From Paludibacteraceae bacterium (GTDB lineage: Bacteria; Bacteroidota; Bacteroidia; Bacteroidales; Paludibacteraceae): a stretch of DNA of 64,000 bases. Shown one piece after another: positions 33,275 to 44,100 of the stretch (its first letter is position 1; each line of letters opens with the position of its first letter). Both the position numbers and the translations under genes were made by a program. The stretch is from NCBI GenBank assembly GCA_017447875.1, contig JAFSMP010000040.1:62001-126000 (forward strand). Reading direction: 5' to 3'. The notes beneath the pieces were generated by a model. That model saw only the letters and a program-made list of their open reading frames with translations, was not told the DNA's origin and made no database searches.

Positions 33275-34597
33275 TCCTACTTTTCGATATCTTCCGTGCT
33301 CCAGTTTGATAACGATCCCTTCTTCTTGCCATTTATCATTCCATCTTTCTGCGGTTCTTTCGGATATGCCTTGTGTTTTGGCTTCTTGAATAAGCTCTTT
33401 TCTTTCGAAAGTACCCTTCAGTTGTTCAAACAGCACCTTCCTCTGGTCCAGCGGCTTGATCTCCGGCACCACCTCCTGCGCATCCCCGTCTATCATCCGG
33501 TACGCCGCCGCCATATGCAGCAGCATCTTATTCCCGATCATCTCCGCCGTCTCATAGTCCTCATCCCAACATAGGAGCGTATTGTGCCTTTCGGCGATAT
33601 TTTTATCGCCGCTCTCTTTGTTCATTGTCCCGGCATTGAATGCCGGCATTTCTCCGTCCGTTTCGTCCGCATTCGATGCGGACATTCCCCTCATCGCGCT
33701 TAGCACCATCGCGATCCGCTCTATCTGCACCGCCATTCGTATCACCGCTGAGTGGAAGTTCTCGCCCAGCAACCCGATCAGTGTCGCATACTCCGTCTCT
33801 AGATGCTCGCCTAACCGCTCTTTCTGTGCCTCCGTCAGGCTCCATTCGCGCTCTCCCTCTTCCATCAATCGCGAATAGATACGCGATAATTCCCGTCCCA
33901 CCTGCCTCGGAATAACGCTCTGTCCGCCTTTCGATTGTACATACCGCTTGTCAAAACCGTTCGTCCCGCGGATCACCACCGTCAGCAATCGACTGAAATA
34001 ACCGTTCTCCACGCTGGGTACCAACGCCTTATACTGCCCGAACGTACCCGTCAGCAGCATACTCAACCTTGGACACTTGATCTCCGACGCGCCCTTCACA
34101 CGGTTCCGACTTATCGTTTCGTGCTCCGCAGCCTTACGCAAGGCTGTGTTGTAGTTCGCCGCACCCGCCTTCCAGATGTCGGTGATTACGCTTCCCTCAC
34201 TCTCGTGCATGTATCCGCAGCCGCCTTGCTCATCCAGCGCCTTGTAGAAAGCCGCCAACGTACTGTCTCCGGCAATCAGCATCGGATACTGCTCATCCAC
34301 CACCCGCACCATCTCCAGCGCCTGGTTAGCAATTCCCTTACCGCTCGCCGCAGCCGCCAAGATGAAACATTGCAGGTTCGCGTAGTACTTCTTACCTGTC
34401 GGACCGTACCGAAAATACAGATTAGGTACGCACGCACTCGCAGCCGCAAGCGTCGCCATTAGGATAATGTCCTTCTCCTCCGGCGTACTCGCCAGCGAAA
34501 TCATCTGTTGTACACTCTCAGGAAGTTTCTGCATGTCGAGATGCTCGACGATGCGGAGGTCTTCCTGTCCCTCCATCGAATTAATGTTTTTAATCAT
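33272..34597 (-). CDS. DUF3987 (YfjI-like) protein, 441 aa
   Basis: Matches the DUF3987 family common in Bacteroidetes mobile and accessory regions: 'EKDIILMATLAAASACVPNLYFRYG', 'YYANLQCFILAAAASGKGIANQALEMV' (a P-loop-like 'AAASGKG' at about 83-89), 'YMHESEGSVITDIWK', 'RNRVKGASEIKCPRLSMLLTGTFGQYKALVPSVENGYFSRLL'. The C-terminus (about 400-440) is a winged helix ('GISERTAERWNDKWQEEGIVIK'). Residues about 303-340 are a low-complexity linker whose DNA is three perfect hairpins, one carrying the same flank as the intergenic hairpins. The family may be primase/helicase related; role here unknown. No integrase or VirE-type partner is in view. Confidence 0.78.
   Translation of the reverse strand: MIKNINSMEGQEDLRIVEHLDMQKLPESVQQMISLASTPEEKDIILMATLAAASACVPNLYFRYGPTGKKYYANLQCFILAAAASGKGIANQALEMVRVVDEQYPMLIAGDSTLAAFYKALDEQGGCGYMHESEGSVITDIWKAGAANYNTALRKAAEHETISRNRVKGASEIKCPRLSMLLTGTFGQYKALVPSVENGYFSRLLTVVIRGTNGFDKRYVQSKGGQSVIPRQVGRELSRIYSRLMEEGEREWSLTEAQKERLGEHLETEYATLIGLLGENFHSAVIRMAVQIERIAMVLSAMRGMSASNADETDGEMPAFNAGTMNKESGDKNIAERHNTLLCWDEDYETAEMIGNKMLLHMAAAYRMIDGDAQEVVPEIKPLDQRKVLFEQLKGTFERKELIQEAKTQGISERTAERWNDKWQEEGIVIKLEHGRYRKVG
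33592..33611. repeat. Hairpin element inside DUF3987 reading frame
   Basis: Perfect stem CGGCGATA/TATCGCCG, loop TTTT, preceded by GTATTGTGCCTTT, the same flank as the noncoding copies at 32955 and 34642. Encodes GDKNIA (about 330-335). Confidence 0.8.
33630..33646. repeat. Hairpin inside DUF3987 reading frame (second)
   Basis: Stem CCGGCAT/ATGCCGG, loop TGA, encoding part of MPAFNAGT. Confidence 0.7.
33665..33683. repeat. Hairpin inside DUF3987 reading frame (third)
   Basis: Stem GTCCGCAT/ATGCGGAC, loop TCG, encoding part of SASNADE. Confidence 0.7.
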
Positions 34598-34745
34598 AAT
34601 GTTAATTGTTTTTAATTGTTAATTTTAGTATTGTGCCTTTCTCGCTCATTCTTGAGCGAGCCTCATGTCATTGTGCCTTTCTCGCTCATTTTTGAGCGAG
34701 CCTCATGTCATTGTGCATTTTGACGACATCTTTGTCGCCACTCTC
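34598..34745. repeat. Leader repeat and tandem hairpin elements upstream of DUF3987
   Basis: Leader repeat 34598-34616; two tandem 40-base units each with a CTCGCTCA/TGAGCGAG hairpin (34642-34661 and 34682-34701, separated by CCTCATGTCATTGTGC); then a related imperfect hairpin (34723-34740, GACGACA then TTGTCGCC) whose flanks align with the coding copy at 33592. Confidence 0.8.
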
Positions 34746-34998
34746 CGCATGGCTTTTTAAACCATTTACTACTAATATATGTCGCCCTCCAACCTCTTTC
34801 CGTATATCCCTCTTTCCTGTTTTACCACTCATGCAACAGTAAAACATCTTCTATGCGCCTCATTTTCATCTATTTACAAAAACCTATTTCCCTGCTGTTG
34901 CAAAATCAGGCAGGAATTTCGGCGCTTTTTATCAGGTGGAATTTTTGTAAGATTAAATTAGCAAAATTTAACTAAATTCTATTTTTTATATCGAAAAC
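34746..34998. other. Intergenic stretch with no recognised gene
   Basis: About 250 pyrimidine-rich bases then AT-rich sequence leading into the promoter of the 3056-residue protein. One 60-codon frame is present, without family features. Confidence 0.5.
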
Positions 34999-35030
34999 CT
35001 TGCTTATGTCAGAAAAATGTTGTATCTTTG
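34999..35030 (+). promoter_or_regulatory. Promoter for the 3056-aa surface protein
   Basis: CTTG 34999-35002, 20 bases, TATCTTTG 35023-35030; leader of about 130 bases. Confidence 0.8.
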
Positions 35031-35163
35031 CGCCGCTTTTTATCGGCGCATGTGTATACGTGCGTATATGTGCGAAAAATGGCATAGGATTTGTACGAGA
35101 AAAATACAAAAGACAATAAATAAACCCAAGATAAATAACGAAAAAAATTAAGGTGCAAAAAAT

Positions 35164-38100
35164 ATGAAAACAAAACAAAATTTTAAAATGAAAAAGAAAT
35201 TATCGCAAACATTTTTGCGTTTGTTGATGGTGCTATTGGTGCTACCGATGGCAATCGTGAATGCGTGGGCTGGTGGCGGCGGAACGCACTATATCAGTGC
35301 GACTACTGCCGACCCGGCGCAAGGCTTGGTGTATCTGAGTACAAGCAATCAGGCATCTGTCCCGAACAGCAGTTTCAAGAATTATCAGCCGGGCGGCAGT
35401 ATGTTAGGAAGTTCTTCATATGCAGACGACAGCGATCGTAATGGGTGTTATATAGAAGGTAATGGTGAGGGCTGTACACCTTCGACGGAGTATTACTGGG
35501 CAAGACCTGCGCGTGGCTACGTATTCAGCGGAAACTGGGGACCGCGTCCGATTGGAACCTCTGGAGCGAATAGTGGATTGGGTTATACTGCGCATCCGTC
35601 TTCTGCAACAGGAGGGTGTAATACTGCAGATGAACTTAACTTAGGTCCTTGGACTGGTGTCGCTGATGGGATACAGAGTTCTGCAGGTGGTTCTGCCGCT
35701 ACTTGGCAGCGACCGATTGCTTATTTCTCTCCAGCTACAAAGTATGTGATTACTTACGCCATTCCTGCTGGTGGATCCTATTCGGTGCATTATGGGTATA
35801 TCACTACTTATGACACTGGGATAGAAGAAACTGGAGGAAATCATGTATGGAAATTTAAGGACGACGGCTTTGATTTTACGATGACCACTGCGACCGAAGA
35901 GGCACGGGTAGAGGACTCGTATGCGGCGGATACTATCATCTTGTCCGTTCCTTCTGCTGCAACCAGTTTCTTGGGTTGGTATGAGGGTGAAACGAAAATA
36001 TCCGAAAGCAAGACCTATACTTATACGGCGCACGCTAATGTGACCATCAGTCCCTTGTTCAAAGAGATTGGCTGGGGCGATGCTTCCGGCGATCTGACGG
36101 TCAATGTAGGCACCGGTACAGAGGCAGAATTGAGTACCTATGACGGCAAGGTTGTCTATGTGGCATGTCCTACTTTGATTGGTCCGTGGACTTCTTCCGA
36201 CTTTACCATCACGTCCACGGCACTCTCCAATAGTTATGGCTCGATAGCGTTAGGTGCTGCAACCTTAAATACAACCGAGAACCGCTTGGAGATTCCGTAT
36301 TCCTTTACGGCTACTCACTGGGGAGGTATCAGCGTGGATGTTACGGTGACTCCTGCTTATGGAGAGCCAAAGGTGTTTACGATTGCCTGCTCCTCGGAAG
36401 AAGTGGTAGGTTATGAAGCTTGTATCGAGGAAAGTGGAGTTCGTACGCATACCGGCACGTTGGCTGCGATGATGGCGCAGGCGAATACAATGGACAACAA
36501 GCCTACCGTCAAATTAATGAACAACGGTGTGACGATAACGACACCGGTTTCTTTCACTAAGTCTATGACTTTCGATGTTAATGGTAAGGTACTGACCGCT
36601 AACTGCGCATCGGCATTCTCTATTGATGCAGAAGGAATAGATGTTCAGATTATTGATGGTAGTTTTACGCAAGTAGGTGAAATTCATACTTCGTACGCTT
36701 CTACTGATCCTGTTAGTGTAGTTACCTTTACGAAAGCTGCTAAGTTGACGATGCAAGGTGGTACACTATCTGTGGAGAATACCGGTGCAGGCGCTGCTTA
36801 TGGTGTGGATGTGCAACAAGGAAGTATCTTCTATTTGACGAATGGAGATTTGACGGTAACGGCAAGCACGGGCAACGCACAGGGTGCGCATGTGGCAACC
36901 GCAAGCGATTATGCGACCTTCAATGGCGGTTCGATTGCTGTTTCCGCACCAACGAATGCGTATGGTATGTGGTCTGCCGGTCAGAGCAATATTACCGATG
37001 CCGCTATTACGGTAGAAACAACTACCGGCGCGAATGCATACGGCTTGTATGTGAATGGCGGAACTTCTACCATTACAACTACTGATTTTTCTGTAAATGC
37101 GAAGACAACCAGCGCCTATGGTGCTTACGTGAATGCAGGTCGTTTGAATTTTAATGGCGGTAAGTTGACTGTAGAAGCGGTTAGTTCAAATGTCTATGGC
37201 GTGCATATTGCGGCAGGTGCTACGGCGATGATGCAGCAAGGAGCAAAAGTAACGGCTGAGGCAACCGGCGTAAGCGGCACGCAAGTGTTCGGTATTAATA
37301 ACCTCGGTACAGTTAGCTTGAATAACCTTAGCGTGACCGCTACTTCTCCGACGAACTATGCTACGGCGGTGAACTCTGCAACCAGTGCAGTATCTACCAC
37401 CATTGAGGATGGTACTTATACCGCTAATACAGAAACCGGATATGCATATGGTCTGCATCACCAGTATGGTACGCTCAATGTTGATGGCGGTACTTTCAAG
37501 GGTATTGTTAAAACAAGCGGAACCGGTGCCTACGGCGCACGTGCGGCTGCCAATGCCACGATTGCCAACGCAACCCTGCTTGGCGAGACAAGAGGCACAG
37601 CCGGTACGGCGTACGGATTCGTTGGCGGTGTGGCAAACAAGACCGTCACGCTGACCAACTGCGACATCACCGGTAAGTCCAATACTGCCTCGGCATATTC
37701 CATTTATTCGCGTACTAATGTAACAGCTACGGGCTGTACGCTGACTGCCACCACATTAGGTTCTGATAAAGCATACGGTATGTATGCAGAGTCAGGAACA
37801 AACGCATTGACGAATGGCAATGTTACCGTTACAGCGCAAACTGTCTCGGCGTATGGCGTGTACCACAAGGCAGGAAGCTTGACAGTCAATGGTGGTACGT
37901 ACGCTGTTGAGGCCAAGCAGGCATCTGCAACAGCCGCGCAAAATTCCGCTTTGTATGGTATCTACAATGAGGCAAACCAGACAACAACGGTGACGAACGC
38001 CACATTCAATGTCCTTGCTTCAAATGCCGCTTATTCGCAGAATGTGTATGGCGCTTGTATCAACGGTACGTTGAACAGTATGGGTGCCTCGTATACAGCA

Positions 38101-41100
38101 CAAGCGAAACTGAATGTGTTCGGTATATGGGGTAACACGGCTTCCACGCTGAATCTGTCGAACAATACGGTCTCTGCTACGGCAACCAACGGCACGAAGA
38201 GTTATGGCGTATATGCCAAGAAGAACTTCACGATAGATGGAGATGTTATAAGTGCTCAAGCTACCACCACGGATGTATATGCGATGTATTTCGATGCTAC
38301 TTCAGTTGGCGAAGTAAAAGGCGGCAAGTTCAAGGCGGTCGGAAATAACACGAACACATTTGGACCGTTGAACGCTACAGCTACAGCAGGCAATGTGCAG
38401 TTGAAGGGTGGTGTGTATGACACCAATACCAACCTTGCCAAATATAAGGCTACGGGGTACAATATATATAATATTGATGATACCGAAGCCGATTATGCTG
38501 CAGGTTACCACTATGTGATAGCGACCGAGAACCCGAGTCCGTATGTATGTAAGATAGTAGGTGGCGCACATTATACCACCCTCGAGGCGGCATTCCAGTA
38601 CGCAAAGGATAATGCGGATCAAAACTGCACCATTGTGCTAACGCAGGATTATACACTGCCTGCCGGTGACTATGAGTTACCGTCTAACGCCACTTTACTT
38701 ATCCCGCATCTTGTGGGACAAGAGACAATATACGGAGTGGGAACGGATGATCGCAACAAGACTACTACTGCGAAAGACGTAGTTGAATTTATGCGTCTTA
38801 CCTTGGCCGCAAATGCCAAGTTGAGTGTGTCCGGAACGATTGAGGTAAGCGCTCAGATGTACTGTCGTGAAACGGGAACCATTAGTTATATAAACGGTCC
38901 GTACTCTCGTATCTATATGAATAGCGGTAGTTTGATTCAACTAAACAGCGGTGCGGTTCTCTATGCTTGGGGAAAAGTTACCGGTTATGGTGAAATCAAA
39001 GTGAAGAGTAATGCGGAAGTGCATGAGATGTTCAAGATTTACGGTATGCCGTCTATGAGTAACCTGGCTTCTTCTTATACCGGTAGCGCTAATACGGCTT
39101 ACCCGAATGGATATAGGTTCTTCCCTGTTCAGCAATATGAAATCAGTAATATCGAAGTTCCAACTACTTATTACTACAATTCTCGTTTAGTGTGTGGTAT
39201 GAGTAACTATTACAAAGGAGTTGTCGGAATAGGTTATAACAAGGACGATAATATCCGAGTGGTGGGTACACAGAATGCGCTATTCTTGGTAAATGATGAT
39301 AATGAGTCTTCGTGGGTACGCAAAAGCTACAGCAATAGTTATATGGTATGGGAGGCAAATAGTAGTGCACAACTTGGTTCTTTAGCTATCGTGATGGAAG
39401 AAGCATCTATGAACTCTGCCGACTATATCTTGCCGATATCGACCAATATGAAGATCCATATTTTGGATGGTAACTTCGAGATTACGCAGAGTGCGCAACT
39501 ATTGCCCGGTTCGCAAATCGAAATCAATAAGACCGGTACGCTTACTATCAATAAACTAGACAGTAAGAATCACGACATCAATCTTTACGTGTATGATGCG
39601 GATCAAAGCACGTTTAATACGAAGCCTGATGCCTTGTTGAATGTACATGGTAAAATTGATGTGAAGGGTAGCTTGTTTACCACTAAGTCTATTGCGAATG
39701 GAACCAACGCGACCAATGGCGCGAATATCTACTCAAACAATGCCGATGCGGGTACCATTACGTTCAATGCGAATGCTCCTACTGAGGATACTGTTAAATT
39801 GATAACGAGTATAGGTGGTTCTGCTACCTCTCCAACTATAAATACAAGATCTGTCGAAATGGAGCCGGCTAAACTGAAGAATGGCGATGGTACTTATGTA
39901 GAAACCGCTGGTACGCAGTCTGATCAAGCATGGGTATATATCACCGGCACATGGCAAAAGACTTATACCAACGGCTGCTTTGAGGTTATCGGCTCTACCG
40001 TGTATGCAAAACCATCTGAGTATGTGGCGTTGACAAATACGACAAAGGACGCCAATGATAAGTGGATTGGTGTTCCGGAAAGCAATCATACCTATGCTGC
40101 AGAAGGAGACAAAATCCTGATTTTGATGGACGAGTGCCAATGGTGGGAGGTAGAGACAACTTCTGATCCGACTGTATTCGAGTGTAAGAAATCCGGCTAC
40201 GAAGGATTCTACTATTACGACGAATCGGCTTCCAAATGGAAACTCAAGACCGTCAATGTTACCTTCTACATGAAAGAGGAAGGTACGGATACGAAGGATA
40301 AAGTGATTGTAACGGACTATAATGGTATTCCGGATCAATCGGTTATTGCATCCAACCCGGAAAAGGCCACGACCGATGCAGCTACCTATACGTTCTATGG
40401 TTGGAAGAGTAGTGTTTCCGGCACAACTTATAACTGGACAGCTACTCTGGAAACCGCAACGGTAGACATGAGCTACCGCCCTGTATTCACGGAGAATCCG
40501 CGACACTATACGGTAACGTTCAAAGCAGCAAATAACGGTGCTGATGTACCGGTTGAGTATGCTTATGGCGAGACCCCGTCTTACACGCCGGTTAAAGACG
40601 CAGATGCGCAATATACGTATTACTTCCAATATTGGTTGGCAGATGATGATGTAACGCAATATGCGAAAGATGCTACACTGCCTACTGTCACAGGAAAGAC
40701 TTCCTATACCGCCGTTTGGTCACAAACCGTGAACAAGTATTCGGTTATTTGGAAAAACGGAGAGGAAACTCTTGAGACCGACACCAAGCAGGCATACGGA
40801 GCATCCGTATCGTACGATGGCGAAACACCTACCAAAGAGGAGGATGCAAACTTCGCATACACACATGACGGCTGGTCGCTGACAGATGGCGGCGAGAAGC
40901 TGTCATCGATGCCTACTGTAACCGGCGAGATGACGTTCTATGCACACTATAGTACTACTCCGCGCTATAAGGTGACCTTCGCTAACTACGATGGTACGGT
41001 GCTGCAGCAAGAGCAGGTAACGGCCGGTGTTGAGCCTATATATAATGGATTAACGCCCGGGCGTGCGCGCGACTTAGATGGCTTCTATCTCTTTACGGGT

Positions 41101-44100
41101 TGGAAGAATAACGCAGGTACCTATTACGCGAAGGATGCTACTCTGCCTGCTGTTACCGGCAAGGAGACCTTTACGGCGCAGTACGACTACGTGAACGAGT
41201 TGTATCTCATTACGCTCAATAATGTAGATGGTGCAGGTGCTTCTTGGTCCGGCAAGTTCGGTGTAGGTTCTACGCCGTACTACAACCGCGATAACAATGA
41301 TGTCGCTGTTGAGCCGACCAAAGCAAGTACGGCGCAATACGAGTACACCTTCTCCGGTTGGAGCCCTGCATTGGTTCCTGTTGCCGGGGAGGCAACCTAT
41401 ACTGCACAATTTGAGCAACATACCAGAAAGTATAACATTACCTTTGCGAATTTGGACGGCAATGGCGCTTTTCAAACGATTGAGGTAGAATATGGTACGA
41501 CGCCTGTTTGTCCGGTTGCACCTGAAAAAGCAACGGCTACCCATACCTATGAGTTCTTGGGTTGGGACAATACGCTAGTTCCGGTAACCGGTGAAGCAAC
41601 CTATACTGCGCAGTTTAGCGCAACCGGCACTCCGCGTGAGTTCCCGATCACTTTCGATCCGGATAATGGAGTAGATCCTATTGTGGTAATGAATGTAGCT
41701 TACGGCGAAACACCGGTATATAACAACGGAACAAATCCGACCAAGGCAGGTGATGCGGCCAATACCTATACCTTCTCGGGTTGGACACCGGCTATAACGG
41801 CTGTCACCGGTCCGGCTGAATATACAGCACAGTATACGCCGACCATTCGTACGTTCACAATTACATTTAAGGATAACTCTGGTAATACAATCAAAACAGC
41901 CGTGTTGCCGTATGGCGCAACACCTTCGTGCGACCCGAGCAAACCGATAGACTACGAGAATAAGAAGTACTATACATATAGTGCTTGGTCGCCGGCTATC
42001 GCAACGGTTACTGCTGACGCTACTTATACTGTGACCTATACGCAGAATAACTTAGTGGCTACGGTTACTCCGGAAGGAGGAGATCCTGCACCTAAATCTA
42101 CATTGGATAATGCGATATCTGCTGCAAATGCCTCAAGTAACTCCGTTCTGAAATTGTATAGTAATGTTACGGGTACGAATAACAAAGAAGTCAGCGGAAA
42201 CTTCACCCTTGATTTGAATGGTTGTACGATTTCTCTTACTACCTCCACAACATCCAGCACACGATTGTTCTATGTAACAGGCTCTTTGACTGTCATGGAC
42301 TCGGGTGAAGGCGGTAAGATATCCTATTCGGGCTCCGGTAATGCGAATTATTACACGATATATTCTCAGAATAGTACATCCGTGATTACTATCAATGGCG
42401 GAATTATCGAGGCTAAGAAAACAGGTGGTTCTTCGAGCAGAAATGCAGCACCGTTGTATATGAATCGTGGTGATGCATATATCAATGGCGGAGAACTCAT
42501 TGCCACCAGTACCAAAAATGCGTATGCAGTGTATGATTACTCGGAAGATGTGGTAATAACCGGTGGTAAGTTCAAGGCAAGTGGAAACAGTACTGTGCGA
42601 ATATTCTCAAGCGGAAGCTATACGAATGTATCCGGTGGTTACTTTTCTTCCGACAACTTTAGTTCTGCAAGTCTTGCTTCCGGTAAAATTAAATGTATCG
42701 TACCTGAATTCGATCCGGCAAAGGCAGAAGGCTACATCTACAAAGTTGCTCCTGGTTTTGCTATCACATGGAAGAACGAAGATGCAACCATCAAGACAGA
42801 AAACTGGGAAACCGGTATAACACCGGTATATACCGGCTCAGAACCTACAAAGGCTAATCCGGGACAATATGTGTACAACTTCACGGGATGGACACCTACC
42901 ATAACCCCTGTTTCTGCTGCAGCCACCTATACAGCTGCGTACGACGTCATCGGTATCAACGCCAACGATTCGGATACGCCGGTTGAGGTAACAGAGAATA
43001 CGACGATGACCACAACGACGGTGACTGTTTCCGGTACGTTGGATGTTCAATCCGGTGCAACCCTGACCACAACGAACCTCATCCTTGAGGCTTCGGCCGG
43101 CAACTCCGGTCAGTTGACAGGTGCAGGTACGATCAATGCTACCAATGTCTATTACGACCTCAAACTCAATACCGAGGCTCGTCACTGGCATGCGTTTGGT
43201 GTACCTTGGAACGTGGACGTGACGGCAAATCCGATGATTGAGGTAGAGACCGGTCGTACGCTCGTTGTGGGTCGTGATTGCGAGATCATCTATTATAACG
43301 GCGAGACGCGCGCCTCGCAAGGTCCGGGTGCGCATTGCTGGGAATATTTAAAGCATTATAGCGGAGATGGTCATGTTGATGTCATGACACCTGGTAAGGG
43401 TTATATGATCGCCTTCACGAGTGCCGTACAGACCGTTCGTCTGACCAAAGCATCCGGTGCTCCGATCTTCTTTGCCGGATCGAATAGTGTCATCGGTGGA
43501 GCCGGTGAAGACGGCGGATGGAATGCAATGGCCAACCCGATGGCTTATCATGCTACGCTGAATGCCGGTCCGACGGTTGGTTACGTACATGACGGCGGTG
43601 AGATAGGCAGCGACGGTTATACGCCGTATGATATCAGCGGTACGAGATATATCGTCGGTAAGATGGTATACGTACAGGCGACCGAGAATGCTTCGATCGT
43701 TGTCAATCCAGCAGGTGCAGCAGGTGATATGACCATTGCTTCTGCTCCGAAACGAACCAAAGCTGAGTCTGTGGCTACGAAGAAGTATCTTGCCCTGAGC
43801 GACTATTATGCAGTCTCACTCTCTAATGGCGACAAAGCCTCGAAAGTATATGTATTGCCTGAAGAGAATAAGGTGGACGAGTATGTCATCGGACATGACT
43901 TGAGTCAGTTCAGCATGAATGCTACGAAACCGCAGATATGGGTAGATCGTTATGACACCAAATTAGCGTTGAATACGACCGCTCCGATAGCTGAGGTGGC
44001 TGACTTCCCGGTTAGTATCTATGCACCGACAGCAGGAGAGTACATGATCAGCGTTCAGAACTCAGCTATCAGTGATGAATACACTGCGTATGTCACACTC

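Noticed and set aside
33582-34462. Plus-strand frames opposite the DUF3987 gene
   Set aside because: They mirror the coding strand and its hairpins; no plausible product.
32497-34597. Complete integrative element
   Set aside because: No integrase, relaxase or replication gene was found and no clear direct-repeat boundaries; only DUF3987, a small partner and repeats.
34628-34740. Possible CRISPR array (repeated units with hairpins)
   Set aside because: Only two close units, the repeats are palindromic with no unique spacers of constant length, and there are no cas genes; the same hairpin occurs elsewhere singly.
34779-34961. 60-codon frame before the 3056-aa gene
   Set aside because: Low-complexity pyrimidine-rich DNA, no promoter before it and no recognisable features.
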